Notes under the pieces: generated by a model | Databases searched by the model: none | Told to the model about the DNA's origin: nothing | Seen by the model: the letters and a program-made list of their open reading frames with translations, nothing else | Shown here: positions 35,230 to 44,018 of the stretch, piece by piece | Layout: every line of letters starts with the position of its first letter | How positions within the stretch are numbered: the stretch's first letter is position 1 | Program-made: the position numbers and the translations under genes | Assembly (NCBI RefSeq): GCF_008704795.1 | Contig: NZ_CP023690.1 | Location: 7,636,501 to 7,700,500, forward strand | Source of the DNA: Streptomyces spectabilis | Lineage (GTDB): Bacteria; Actinomycetota; Actinomycetes; Streptomycetales; Streptomycetaceae | Direction: 5' to 3' | Length of the DNA: 64,000 nucleotides

Positions 35230-35245
35230 ATACTGCCTACAGTAT
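35230..35245. promoter_or_regulatory. Palindromic operator upstream of the OFA transporter
   Basis: ATACTG-CCTA-CAGTAT is a perfect 6-bp inverted repeat. Its core CTGCCTACAG is 8/10 identical to TTGTCTACAG, present in reverse orientation upstream of the GntR gene (37959-37968), suggesting a shared regulator. Confidence 0.55.
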
Positions 35246-35347
35246 GGGAGTTGGGCGGACAAGGTGCCGCGCGCGACCTCGCCCACCGTCGACGCGTCAC
35301 AGCCCACCCCTTCCCAACGGCCCGCGCGCTTCCTACCGTTCGGGATC

Positions 35348-36667
35348 ATGAGGCCCCCCGTCGCACCCCCCGGCTGGAGCCGCTGGCTCGTGCCGCCCGC
35401 CGCCCTTTCGGTGCACCTCTCCATCGGCCAGGCCTACGCCTGGAGCGTCTTCAAGCCGCCGCTGGAATCCGCGCTCGACCTCAGCGGCACCCAGAGCGCC
35501 CTGCCCTTCCAGCTCGGCATCGTCATGCTGGGTCTGTCCGCCGCGTTCGGCGGCACGTTCGTGGAGCGCAACGGCCCGCGCTGGGCGATGTCCGTCGCGC
35601 TCGTCTGCTTCTCCTCCGGCTTCCTGCTGGCCGCGCTCGGCGCCGCGACCCGCCAGTACTGGCTCGTCGTCATCGGCTACGGCTTCGTCGGCGGCATCGG
35701 GCTCGGCATCGGCTACATCTCCCCGGTCTCCACGCTGATCAAGTGGTTCCCCGACCGGCCCGGCATGGCCACCGGCATCGCGATCATGGGCTTCGGCGGC
35801 GGCGCGCTCATCGCCTCACCGTGGTCGGCGCGGATGCTGGACTCCTCCGGCATCGCGCTCGCCTTCCTGGTGCACGGCCTGACGTACGCGCTCTTCATGG
35901 CGCTCGGGGTGCTCCTGGTGCGGGTCCCGCGGCCGGAGGGCGCCCGCGGCCCGGGGGCGGCGGGCGCGCACGCGGGGCCCCAGGTGTCGGCCCGCCAGGC
36001 CGTGCGCACCCCACAGTTCTGGTGCCTGTGGGTCGTCCTGTGCATGAACGTGACCGCCGGGATCGGCATCCTGGAGAAGGCCGCCCCGATGATCACCGAC
36101 TTCTTCGCGGACTCCTCGGCACCGGTCTCCGCGTCGGCGGCCGCCGGGTTCGTCGCCCTGCTCTCGGCCGCGAACATGGCGGGCCGCATCGGCTGGTCGT
36201 CCGCGTCCGACCTGCTCGGGCGGAAGAACGTGTACCGCGTCTATCTGGGCGCGGGTGCGCTGATGTACCTGCTCATCGCCCGCTTCGGCGACGACTCCAA
36301 GCCGCTGTTCGTCTGCTGCGCCCTGGTCATCCTCTCCTTCTACGGCGGCGGCTTCGCCACCGTCCCCGCGTATCTGAAGGACCTCTTCGGGACCTACCAG
36401 GTGGGCGCCATCCACGGCCGTCTGCTGACCGCCTGGTCGCTCGCCGGCGTCCTCGGCCCGCTGATCGTGAACTGGGTGGCCGACCGGCAGGAGGAGGCGG
36501 GCAAGGAGGGCGCCGCCCTGTACGGCGTCTCCTTCTCGATCATGATCGGCCTGCTGGTCGTCGGGTTCGTCGCCAACGAGCTGGTCCGCCCCGTCCACCC
36601 CCGCCACCACCTCGCCGCGCCGAAGGAGGCCGCCGATGACGACACCGCCGAGCCCGCCGCCCGCTGA
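35348..36667 (+). CDS. OFA-family MFS transporter (oxalate/formate antiporter type)
   Basis: Codes for 439 residues with about 12 membrane segments. OFA features are HLSIGQAYAWSVFKPPL in the first segment, GLGIGYISPVSTLIKWFPDRPGMATG after the fourth, and FWCLWVVLCMNVTAGIGI opening the second half. Family members exchange oxalate, formate or related acids; the adjacent fdhD and formate dehydrogenase remnant favours formate-type anions. It is followed by an overlapping small-subunit gene with its own ribosome site. Confidence 0.88.
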   Translation: MRPPVAPPGWSRWLVPPAALSVHLSIGQAYAWSVFKPPLESALDLSGTQSALPFQLGIVMLGLSAAFGGTFVERNGPRWAMSVALVCFSSGFLLAALGAATRQYWLVVIGYGFVGGIGLGIGYISPVSTLIKWFPDRPGMATGIAIMGFGGGALIASPWSARMLDSSGIALAFLVHGLTYALFMALGVLLVRVPRPEGARGPGAAGAHAGPQVSARQAVRTPQFWCLWVVLCMNVTAGIGILEKAAPMITDFFADSSAPVSASAAAGFVALLSAANMAGRIGWSSASDLLGRKNVYRVYLGAGALMYLLIARFGDDSKPLFVCCALVILSFYGGGFATVPAYLKDLFGTYQVGAIHGRLLTAWSLAGVLGPLIVNWVADRQEEAGKEGAALYGVSFSIMIGLLVVGFVANELVRPVHPRHHLAAPKEAADDDTAEPAAR

Positions 36668-36809
36668 CCCGGGGGCGTCCGCGCCGGGCCCCGACCGCCC
36701 GCCGCGCCGCCGCGCGCTGATCCTGGGCTCCTGGCTGTGGGTGACCGTGCCCCTGGCATACGGCCTCTACGAACTCGTACACAAGGCCAGACAGCTCTTC
36801 ACCGGGTGA
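36636..36809 (+). CDS. MFS transporter small subunit
   Basis: A 57-residue protein too short for routine calling. It has a Pro-rich cytoplasmic head and one membrane segment (about residues 28-48, ALILGSWLWVTVPLAYGLYELV). ATG at 36636 has a perfect AGGAGG 5-10 bases before it and overlaps the 3' end of the OFA gene by 32 bases in another frame. Small one-pass proteins in this position are a recognised companion of OFA transporters and are presumed to be a subunit. Confidence 0.72.
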   Translation: MTTPPSPPPADPGASAPGPDRPPRRRALILGSWLWVTVPLAYGLYELVHKARQLFTG

Positions 36810-36932
36810 CGCGATGATGAGAAGCATCCAAACGAGCGGTCCCAATCCTGTCGCATTACGTCACCTGCTACCCGTGAGTCGCTCAGCAGACTGGACGGTC
36901 CCGCACATCCGGCACCACGAGGGGACCCGCAC

Positions 36933-37880
36933 ATGCCCGGCTCACGCATCGCCGCCGTCGGCCACTACCAGCCCGCCAGGGTGCTGACCAACGACGACCT
37001 GGCGGGCATGGTGGACACCAGCGACGAGTGGATCCGCTCCCGGGTCGGCATCCGCACCCGGCACATCGCGGGCCCCGAGGAGCCCGTCGACGAGCTCGCC
37101 GCGCACGCCGCCGCCAAGGCCCTCGCGGCGGCGGGGCGCACGCCCGAGTCCGTGGACCTGGTCGTCGTCGCCACCTCCACGGCGGTCGACCGCTCGCCGA
37201 ACATGGCCGCCCGGGTCGCCGCCCGGCTCGGCCTCGTCTCGCCCGCCGCCCTGGACGTCAACGTGGTCTGCGCGGGGTTCACGCACGCGCTCGCCACCGC
37301 CGACCACGCCCTGCGGGCCGGGGCCGCCAGCCGCGCCCTGGTCATCGGCGCCGACAAGATGTCCGACATCACGGACTGGACGGACCGCACCACCTGCGTC
37401 CTGGTCGGCGACGGCGCGGGCGCGGCCGTCGTCGAGGCCTGCGGACCCGACGACGAGCCCGGCATCAGCCCCGTCCTGTGGGGCTCGGTGCCGGAGATGG
37501 GGCACGCGGTGCGGATCGAGGGCCAGCCCGCGCGGTTCGCCCAGGAGGGCCAGAGCGTGTACCGCTGGGCGACGACGCAGCTGCCGCCGCTGGCCCGCGC
37601 GACCTGCGAGCGGGCCGGGCTCGTGCCCGCCGACCTCGCCGCGGTCGTCCTGCACCAGGCCAACCTGCGCATCGTCGAACCCCTCGCCGAGCGCATCGGC
37701 GCCGTGAACGCGGTGGTCGCCCGCGACGTGGTCGACTCCGGCAACACCTCGGCCGCGTCCGTGCCGCTCGCGCTCTCCAAGCTGGTGGAGCGCGGCGAGA
37801 TCGTCACCGGCGACCCGGTGCTGCTCTTCGGCTTCGGCGGGAACCTGTCGTACGCGGGACAGGTCGTGCGCTGCCCGTGA
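36933..37880 (+). CDS. fabH: Beta-ketoacyl-ACP synthase III (FabH-like)
   Basis: Codes for 315 residues. The catalytic triad is complete: Cys in DVNVVCAGF (near residue 112), His in LHQANLRI, Asn in DSGNTSAAS. FabH enzymes start fatty-acid or related chains from acyl-CoA. No other fatty-acid synthesis gene adjoins, so this is an extra copy rather than the primary fabDHPF gene. It ends 123 bases before the GntR regulator. Confidence 0.92.
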   Translation: MPGSRIAAVGHYQPARVLTNDDLAGMVDTSDEWIRSRVGIRTRHIAGPEEPVDELAAHAAAKALAAAGRTPESVDLVVVATSTAVDRSPNMAARVAARLGLVSPAALDVNVVCAGFTHALATADHALRAGAASRALVIGADKMSDITDWTDRTTCVLVGDGAGAAVVEACGPDDEPGISPVLWGSVPEMGHAVRIEGQPARFAQEGQSVYRWATTQLPPLARATCERAGLVPADLAAVVLHQANLRIVEPLAERIGAVNAVVARDVVDSGNTSAASVPLALSKLVERGEIVTGDPVLLFGFGGNLSYAGQVVRCP

Positions 37881-37958
37881 CGCGGGGCGTGACGCGGGCC
37901 GTGGCGCGGGCCGTGGCGGGCTCAACTCCCTCTGGTCCTGGCCACCCTGCTCGGTAAA

Positions 37959-37968
37959 CTGTAGACAA
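37959..37968. promoter_or_regulatory. Candidate GntR autoregulatory operator
   Basis: CTGTAGACAA, read on the minus strand as TTGTCTACAG, is a near-palindrome 36 bases before the GntR start. It shares 8 of 10 positions with the site upstream of the OFA gene. Confidence 0.5.
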
Positions 37969-38003
37969 AAGCCCATGCCCAGGTGGCGCAGGAGGGGGAC
38001 CGG

Positions 38004-38681
38004 ATGTTGTCCGCAGGACTGCCGCAGGGGACGGTGCCCAAGCTGGAACGGCCGGGCCCGCTGCGCGAGCGCGTCTACGAGGCGCTGCTCGAACTCATCA
38101 CCACCCGCGCCCTCCAGCCCGGCCAGCACCTCGTCGAGAGCGAGCTGGCCGGGCACCTCGGCGTGTCCCGGCAGCCCGTGCGCGAGGCGCTCCAGCGGCT
38201 CAACACCGAGGGCTGGGTGGACCTCAGGCCCGCCCAGGGCGCGTTCGTGCACGAGCCGACGGAGGAGGAGGCGGACCAACTGCTCACGGTCCGTACGCTC
38301 CTGGAGGCGGAGGCGGCACGCCTCGCCGCGGCGAACGCGGGCTCCGCGGGCATCGAGGCGCTCGAAGAGCTGTGCGCCCGGGGGGAGTCGGCCGTCGCCG
38401 AAGGGGACGTGGACCTCGTCGTCGCCACGAACGCGGCGTTCCACGCCAAGGTCATGGAGCTCGCGGGCAATGTGGTCCTCGCCGAGCTGGCGGGCCGCGT
38501 CGACCGGCGGGTGCGCTGGTACTACACGCCGGTGGCGCGGCAGCGGGGCGTCCAGTCCTGGGTCGAGCACCGCGACCTGATCGCGGCGATCGCCGCCCGC
38601 GACGAGGCCCGCGCCACGGCCGTGATGCGGGCCCACACGGAACACACCCGCCGCACCTACCACGACCGGGCCCCCGCCTGA
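38004..38681 (+). CDS. GntR-family regulator, FadR/FCD subfamily
   Basis: Codes for 225 residues. The N-terminal winged helix is LRERVYEALLELITTRALQPGQHLVESELAGHLGVSRQPVREALQRL, and residues about 85-215 are the all-helical FCD ligand domain (metal-binding type, with EHRDLIAAIAARD). ATG at 38004 with GGAGGGGG before it is preferred over GTG at 37983. FCD domains often sense organic acids, which would suit control of the formate/oxalate genes nearby. Confidence 0.9.
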   Translation: MLSAGLPQGTVPKLERPGPLRERVYEALLELITTRALQPGQHLVESELAGHLGVSRQPVREALQRLNTEGWVDLRPAQGAFVHEPTEEEADQLLTVRTLLEAEAARLAAANAGSAGIEALEELCARGESAVAEGDVDLVVATNAAFHAKVMELAGNVVLAELAGRVDRRVRWYYTPVARQRGVQSWVEHRDLIAAIAARDEARATAVMRAHTEHTRRTYHDRAPA

Positions 38682-38714
38682 CGGGCTGCATACCCACGGC
38701 CCGAGCCGAAGAGA

Positions 38715-38814
38715 TTCAGCCCGTCCGGCGTTTGAGGACGAGGCGCGGAGCGCCGATCGACGGGGGTCCAAGGGGGCGGAGCCCCCTTGTTCGGGAAGGG
38801 GCGGGTCTGGGGCG
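38715..38814 (+). repeat. Intergenic repeat element, full copy
   Basis: About 100 bases, sharing long near-identical stretches with 46343-46443. It holds two hairpins with GGA loops: GGCGC-GGA-GCGCC and AAGGGGGC-GGA-GCCCCCTT (38770-38788). It lies between the GntR gene and the ROK gene and may act as a terminator. Confidence 0.85.
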
Positions 38815-38960
38815 CCCCCGCGAGGGGCTTTGTCCTGCCGCAGGAGAAAGTCGAGGGCAATTCGCGCGCAAGTTCTTCCCACCCCCGGCAGCCGCTGCTA
38901 CGTTCCCCTCGAAAGCCCAACACGTACGAGGGACAAGGCCGATGAGGCGGGGAGGGGCGC

Positions 38961-40151
38961 GTGAGACGCATGACGGCTCGACCCGCCAACGCGCACCAGG
39001 CGCGCCTGCTGCGCCTGCTGCGTGACGGCGGCCCCAACTCCCGCGCCCAGCTGGGCGACCAGGTCGACCTCTCCCGGTCCAAGCTGGCCGTGGAGGTGGA
39101 CCGCCTCCTGGAGACCGGACTCGTGGTGGCCGACGGCCTCGCCGCATCCCGCGGCGGCCGCCGCTCCCACAACATCCGCCTCGCCCCCAACCTCCGCTTC
39201 CTCGGCGTCGACATCGGCGCCACCTCGGTCGACGTCGCCGTCACCAACGCCGAGCTGGAGGTGCTCGGGCACATCAACCAGCCCATGGACGTGCGCGAGG
39301 GCCCGGTCACGGTCTTCGAGCAGGTCCTCGCCATGGCCGCGAAGCTGCGCGCCTCGGGCCTCGCGGAGGGCTTCGACGGGGCGGGCATCGGCGTGCCGGG
39401 GCCCGTCCGCTTCCCCGAGGGCGTGCCCGTGGCCCCGCCGATCATGCCCGGCTGGGACGGCTTCCCCGTGCGGGAGGCGCTCAGCCAGGAGCTCGGCTGC
39501 CCGGTCATGGTCGACAACGACGTGAACCTGATGGCGATGGGGGAGCAGCACGCGGGCGTGGCCCGCTCCGTGGGCGACTTCCTCTGCGTCAAGATCGGCA
39601 CCGGCATCGGCTGCGGCATCGTCGTCGGCGGCGAGGTGTACCGGGGCACGACCGGCAGCGCGGGCGACATCGGCCACATCCAGGTGGAACCCGAGGGGCG
39701 CCCCTGCGCCTGCGGCAACAGGGGCTGCCTGGAGGCCCACTTCAGCGGCGCCGCGCTCGCCCGCGACGCCCAGGAGGCCGCCAAGGAGGGCCGTTCGCCG
39801 GAGCTCGCCGCCCGCCTCGAAGCGGCCGGCGCGCTCACGGCCGCGGACGTCGCCGCGGCCGCCGCCGCGGGCGACCCCACCGCGCTCGACCTGATCCGCG
39901 CCGGCGGCAACCGCACCGGCCAGGTCATCGCGGGCCTCGTCAGCTTCTTCAACCCGGGTCTCGTGGTGATCGGCGGCGGCGTCACCGGCCTCGGCCACAC
40001 CCTGCTCGCCGCGATCCGCACCCAGGTCTACCGCCAGTCGCTGCCCCTCGCGACCGGCAACCTCCCCATTGTCCTCGGCGAGCTGGGCCCCACCGCGGGC
40101 GTCACCGGCGGCGCCCGGCTCATCAGCGACCACCTGTTCTCACCGGCCTGA
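38961..40151 (+). CDS. ROK-family transcription regulator
   Basis: Codes for 396 residues. An N-terminal winged helix (about 8-65, LLRLLRDGGPNSRAQLGDQVDLSRSKLAVEVDRLL) precedes a ROK/sugar-kinase fold: LGVDIGATSVDVAVTN (phosphate loop), GIGVPGPV, and KIGTGIGCGIVVGGEVYRG. The ROK zinc motif CACGNRGCLE is intact. GTG at 38961 is preferred, with GGAGG before it. Located directly upstream of a sugar ABC importer, it is the likely sugar-responsive repressor. Confidence 0.92.
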   Translation: MRRMTARPANAHQARLLRLLRDGGPNSRAQLGDQVDLSRSKLAVEVDRLLETGLVVADGLAASRGGRRSHNIRLAPNLRFLGVDIGATSVDVAVTNAELEVLGHINQPMDVREGPVTVFEQVLAMAAKLRASGLAEGFDGAGIGVPGPVRFPEGVPVAPPIMPGWDGFPVREALSQELGCPVMVDNDVNLMAMGEQHAGVARSVGDFLCVKIGTGIGCGIVVGGEVYRGTTGSAGDIGHIQVEPEGRPCACGNRGCLEAHFSGAALARDAQEAAKEGRSPELAARLEAAGALTAADVAAAAAAGDPTALDLIRAGGNRTGQVIAGLVSFFNPGLVVIGGGVTGLGHTLLAAIRTQVYRQSLPLATGNLPIVLGELGPTAGVTGGARLISDHLFSPA

Positions 40152-40254
40152 CCTGCCCGCGCACCACCTCCAGGTCACTTCCTCCCGGCACCCCAGCACA
40201 GCGCTCACCCTGCTCTGCCCTGAAACCGGCCACACCCGTAACAAGGGAACCGTC

Positions 40255-41868
40255 ATGGCACCAGAACCACCGCTGCTCCGCATGTCCGGCATCACCAAGT
40301 CGTTCCCCGGCGTCCGCGCGCTCGACGGCGTCGACCTGCACGTCCAGGCCGGTGAAGTGCACTGTCTGCTCGGCCAGAACGGCGCGGGCAAGTCCACCCT
40401 CATCAAGGTCCTCGCGGGCGCCCACCAGCCCGACGGCGGCACCATCGCCTGGCGCGGCGGCGCGGTCACGCCGCGCTCGCCGATCGCCGCCATGCGGCTC
40501 GGCATCGCCACCATCTACCAGGAACTCGACCTGGTCGAGCACCTGTCCGTGGCCGAGAACGTCTTCCTCGGGCACGAGCCGACGACGGCCGGTTTCGTCG
40601 TCCGAAGGGGCGATGCCCACGCCGCAACTGCCGCTCTGCTACGGCGACTCGGGCACGCCGAGATCGGCCCCGCGCGGCTCGTGGGGGAGCTGTCCGCCGC
40701 CCAGCAGCAGATCGTGTCGATGGCCCGCGCGCTCTCGCACGACGTACGCCTCATCGTCATGGACGAGCCGTCCGCCGCGCTCGACCCGGACGAGGTCGAC
40801 AACCTCTTCCGCATCGTCGGCGACCTCACGGCCGACGGCGTCGCGGTCGTCTACATCTCGCACCGGCTCGAGGAGATCCGCCGCATCGGCGACCGCGTCA
40901 CCGTCCTGAAGGACGGCCGGGCCGTCGCGGTCGGGCTGCCCGCGAAGCAGACGCCGACGCGCGACATCGTCGCCCTGATGACGGGCCGCACCGTCGAGTA
41001 CGTCTTCCCCGAGCGGCCCGAGGGCGCGCGCGAGGCACCGTCCGAACCGCTCCTCACCGTCCACGGCCTGGCCAGGGAGGGCGAGTTCGCGCCCCTCGAC
41101 CTCGCCCTGCGCCCGGGGGAGATCGTCGGACTCGCCGGGCTCGTCGGCTCCGGCCGGTCCGAGATCCTGGAGACCATCTACGGTGCGCGCAAGCCGACCG
41201 CGGGCCACGTCCGCGTGCACGGCAAGCCCCTGCGGCCCGGCAGCGTCCGCGCGGCCGTGCGCGCCGGGCTCGGCCTGGCCCCCGAGGAGCGCAAGGCGCA
41301 GGCCCTGCTGATGCTGGAGTCCGTCACGCGCAACGTGTCGGTGTCGTCCCTGCCCCGCTTCGCGCGCGGCGGCTGGCTGGACCGCGGCAAGGAGCGGGAG
41401 GCCGCCCGCGCCGCCACGCGGGAGCTGTCGCTCAGGCCCGACAACCCCTCGGTCCCCGTCCGCACCCTGTCCGGCGGCAACCAGCAGAAGGCCGTCCTCG
41501 CGCGGTGGCTGCTGCGCGGCTGCCGGGTCCTGCTCCTCGACGAGCCGACGCGCGGCGTCGACGTCGGCGCCCGCGCCGAGCTGTACGCCGTGGTGCGGCG
41601 GCTCGCCGACGAGGGCCTGGCCGTGCTGCTCGTCTCCAGCGAGGTGCCCGAGGTCCTCGGCCTCGCCGACCGCGTCCTGGTGCTCCGCGAGGGCCGGGTG
41701 GTGCACACGGCGCCCGCGCGGGAGCTGGACGAGCACCGCGTGCTCGACCTCGTCCTGGCGTCCGGCACCGCGACGGGCGCCCCGGAAGACCCCGGCGGCC
41801 CCGACCGCCCGGCAGGACCCGATGGCCCGGAAGACACCGTCACCACGGAAGGGAGCCCGGCGTCATGA
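40255..41868 (+). CDS. Sugar ABC transporter ATP-binding protein (RbsA-like, two ATPase halves)
   Basis: Codes for 537 residues with two ABC domains. The first has Walker A GQNGAGKSTLIKVLAG, signature ELSAAQQQIVSMARAL and Walker B LIVMDEPSAALD. The second lacks a canonical Walker A (GLVGSGRSEILET) as is usual in this family, but retains LSGGNQQKAVLARWLLRG and LLLDEPTRGVD. It energises uptake of a pentose, hexose or polyol. Overlap ATGA with the permease gene shows an operon. Confidence 0.95.
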   Translation: MAPEPPLLRMSGITKSFPGVRALDGVDLHVQAGEVHCLLGQNGAGKSTLIKVLAGAHQPDGGTIAWRGGAVTPRSPIAAMRLGIATIYQELDLVEHLSVAENVFLGHEPTTAGFVVRRGDAHAATAALLRRLGHAEIGPARLVGELSAAQQQIVSMARALSHDVRLIVMDEPSAALDPDEVDNLFRIVGDLTADGVAVVYISHRLEEIRRIGDRVTVLKDGRAVAVGLPAKQTPTRDIVALMTGRTVEYVFPERPEGAREAPSEPLLTVHGLAREGEFAPLDLALRPGEIVGLAGLVGSGRSEILETIYGARKPTAGHVRVHGKPLRPGSVRAAVRAGLGLAPEERKAQALLMLESVTRNVSVSSLPRFARGGWLDRGKEREAARAATRELSLRPDNPSVPVRTLSGGNQQKAVLARWLLRGCRVLLLDEPTRGVDVGARAELYAVVRRLADEGLAVLLVSSEVPEVLGLADRVLVLREGRVVHTAPARELDEHRVLDLVLASGTATGAPEDPGGPDRPAGPDGPEDTVTTEGSPAS

Positions 41869-42884
41869 CGCAGCCCGCATCGCCCGCCCGGCCCGTCACC
41901 GAGAAGAGCCCCCCGACGGACGGCGGGCGCAGCCCCTTGCGGGCCCTCGTCGCCCGCGCCGACCTGCGGACCCTGTCGCTGCTCGGCGTCCTCGGCGCCC
42001 TGATCGTGATCGGCGGCGTCACCCAGCCCGACGCGTTCCTCGACACGGACAACGTCCAGCTCGTCCTCACCCAGGCGTCCGTCATCGGCGTCGTCACCGT
42101 CGGCATGACCTTCGTCATCATCTCCGGCGGCATCGACCTGTCCGTCGGCGCCATCGTCGCGCTCGCCTCGGTGTGGGCGACGACCGTCGCCACCCAGGAG
42201 TACGGCTTCGCGGGGATCCTCTTCACGGCCGTCGTCGTCGGCCTCGGCTGCGGCCTCGTCAACGGACTGCTCATCGCGTACGGCGGCATGGTGCCGTTCA
42301 TCGCCACGCTCGCCATGCTCGCCTCCGGGCGCGGCCTCGCCCTGGAGATCACCGACGGCAAGACCCAGATGGTCACCGTGGACGGCGTGCTGAAGCTGGG
42401 CGAGCGCGACGCGTACGTCCTCGGCGTCCCGCCGCTCGTGATGGTCTTCGCGGCGGTGACCGTCGTCGGCTGGCTGCTGCTCAACCGCACCACGTTCGGG
42501 CGCCGCTCGGTCGCCGTGGGCGGCAACGCGGAGGCCGCGCGCCTGGCCGGGATCGACGTCCGGCGCCAGCGGCTCTACCTCTACCTCCTCTCGGGCCTGT
42601 GCTGCGGCATCGCGGCCTTCCTCCTGATCGTCCTGTCGGGCTCGGGCCAGAACACCAACGGCAACCTGTACGAACTCGACGCCATCGCCGCCGCGATCAT
42701 CGGCGGCACCCTGCTCAGCGGCGGGCGCGGCACCATCACCGGCTCGGTGCTCGGGGTGCTGATCTTCACCACGATCACCAACATCTTCGCGCTCAACAAC
42801 CTGGAGACCGCCGTCCAGCAGATCGCCAAGGGGGCGATCATCGTCGCCGCCGTCCTGGTGCAGCGCCGTACAGCCACCACCTGA
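41865..42884 (+). CDS. Sugar ABC transporter permease (RbsC-like)
   Basis: Codes for 339 residues with about 8-10 membrane segments. The family motif GMTFVIISGGIDLSVGAIVAL near residue 81 is the hallmark of RbsC/XylH permeases, and the C-terminal IGGTLLSGGRGTITGSVLGVLI is also typical. The ATG overlaps the ATPase gene stop. It forms the membrane channel of the importer. Confidence 0.94.
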   Translation: MTQPASPARPVTEKSPPTDGGRSPLRALVARADLRTLSLLGVLGALIVIGGVTQPDAFLDTDNVQLVLTQASVIGVVTVGMTFVIISGGIDLSVGAIVALASVWATTVATQEYGFAGILFTAVVVGLGCGLVNGLLIAYGGMVPFIATLAMLASGRGLALEITDGKTQMVTVDGVLKLGERDAYVLGVPPLVMVFAAVTVVGWLLLNRTTFGRRSVAVGGNAEAARLAGIDVRRQRLYLYLLSGLCCGIAAFLLIVLSGSGQNTNGNLYELDAIAAAIIGGTLLSGGRGTITGSVLGVLIFTTITNIFALNNLETAVQQIAKGAIIVAAVLVQRRTATT

Positions 42885-42908
42885 CCACCATCCGAAGGGG
42901 TCACCGCC

Positions 42909-43952
42909 ATGCCACACAGCACCAGCCGCAGAGGGCTGCTCTTCGGGGCGGCCGCCGTGTCCGCGGGGGCCGTCCTGACGGGCTGCACCAGCAACGAGTC
43001 CAAGGACGACGACTCGTCCGCGCGGAACGACCAGCTCGCCGCCGACGACAAGCCCGGCAAGGAGGTCACCATCGGCTTCGCCGGACCGCAGGCCGACCAC
43101 GGTTGGCTGAACGCCATCAACGACAACGCCAAGGAGCGGGCGAAGAAGTACAAGGACGTCACCCTGGAGGCCACCGAGGGCTCCAACGACACCGCGGCCC
43201 AGATCGGCCAGGTCGAGACCCTCATCAACAAGAAGGTCGACGTCCTCGTCATCCTGCCCGCCGACGGCAAGGCCCTCACCCGGGTCGGCCTCAAAGCCAT
43301 GAAGGCCGGGATCCCGGTGGTCAACCTCGACCGGATCTTCGCCTCCGCGCAGGCCTACCGCTGCTGGATCGGCGGCGACAACTACGGCATGGGCCTCAAC
43401 GCCGGTCACTACATCGGCGAGAAGCTCAAGGGGAAGAAGGACGCCCGCGTCGTGGAACTGGCCGGGCTCGACAACCTGGAGCTGACCAAGCAGCGCACCA
43501 AGGGCTTCGACGACGCCCTCAAGAACTACCCCAACATCGAGAAGGTCGCCCGGCAGGCCGCCGAGTTCACCGTCGAGTCGGGCCAGGCGAAGATGTCCCA
43601 GCTGCTCCAGGCGCAGAAGGACATCGACGCCCTGTGGAACCACGACGACGACCAGGGAGTCGGCGCCCTGCGCGCCATCAAGCAGGCCGGGCGCGACGAC
43701 TTCCTGATGGTCGGCGGCGCGGGCGCGCTCTCCGCGTTCCAGGAGATCAAGGCCGACCGCGGCGTGCTGAAGGCCACCGTCCTGTACCCGCCGACGATGG
43801 CGGCGTCCGCGATCGACCTCGCCCGGGCGCTCGGCCAGGGCAAGGGCGTCGGCGGCCTGGCCGAGTACGAGATCCCGGCCTCCCTCACGCTCTACTCGGC
43901 CGTCGTCGACAAGGACAACGTCGACCAGTACATGTCCACCGGCTTCAAGTGA
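42909..43952 (+). CDS. Sugar-binding lipoprotein of the ABC importer (RbsB-like)
   Basis: Codes for 347 residues. A twin-arginine-like start (SRRGLLFGAAAV) leads to a lipobox LTGC at about residue 25, so the protein is a lipid-anchored surface receptor. The body is a type I periplasmic-binding fold (KEVTIGFAGPQADHGWLNAINDNAKERA, then VDVLVILPADGKAL). It is 24 bases after the permease. The bound sugar is not evident; neighbours suggest a glucoside, inositol or derivative. Confidence 0.92.
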   Translation: MPHSTSRRGLLFGAAAVSAGAVLTGCTSNESKDDDSSARNDQLAADDKPGKEVTIGFAGPQADHGWLNAINDNAKERAKKYKDVTLEATEGSNDTAAQIGQVETLINKKVDVLVILPADGKALTRVGLKAMKAGIPVVNLDRIFASAQAYRCWIGGDNYGMGLNAGHYIGEKLKGKKDARVVELAGLDNLELTKQRTKGFDDALKNYPNIEKVARQAAEFTVESGQAKMSQLLQAQKDIDALWNHDDDQGVGALRAIKQAGRDDFLMVGGAGALSAFQEIKADRGVLKATVLYPPTMAASAIDLARALGQGKGVGGLAEYEIPASLTLYSAVVDKDNVDQYMSTGFK

Positions 43953-44018
43953 GGTGCCTGCTGACCGCGAAGCAGGCGTCGACGCGTCGACCGGAAGTCG
44001 ACCAGGAGGGGTTACCGC

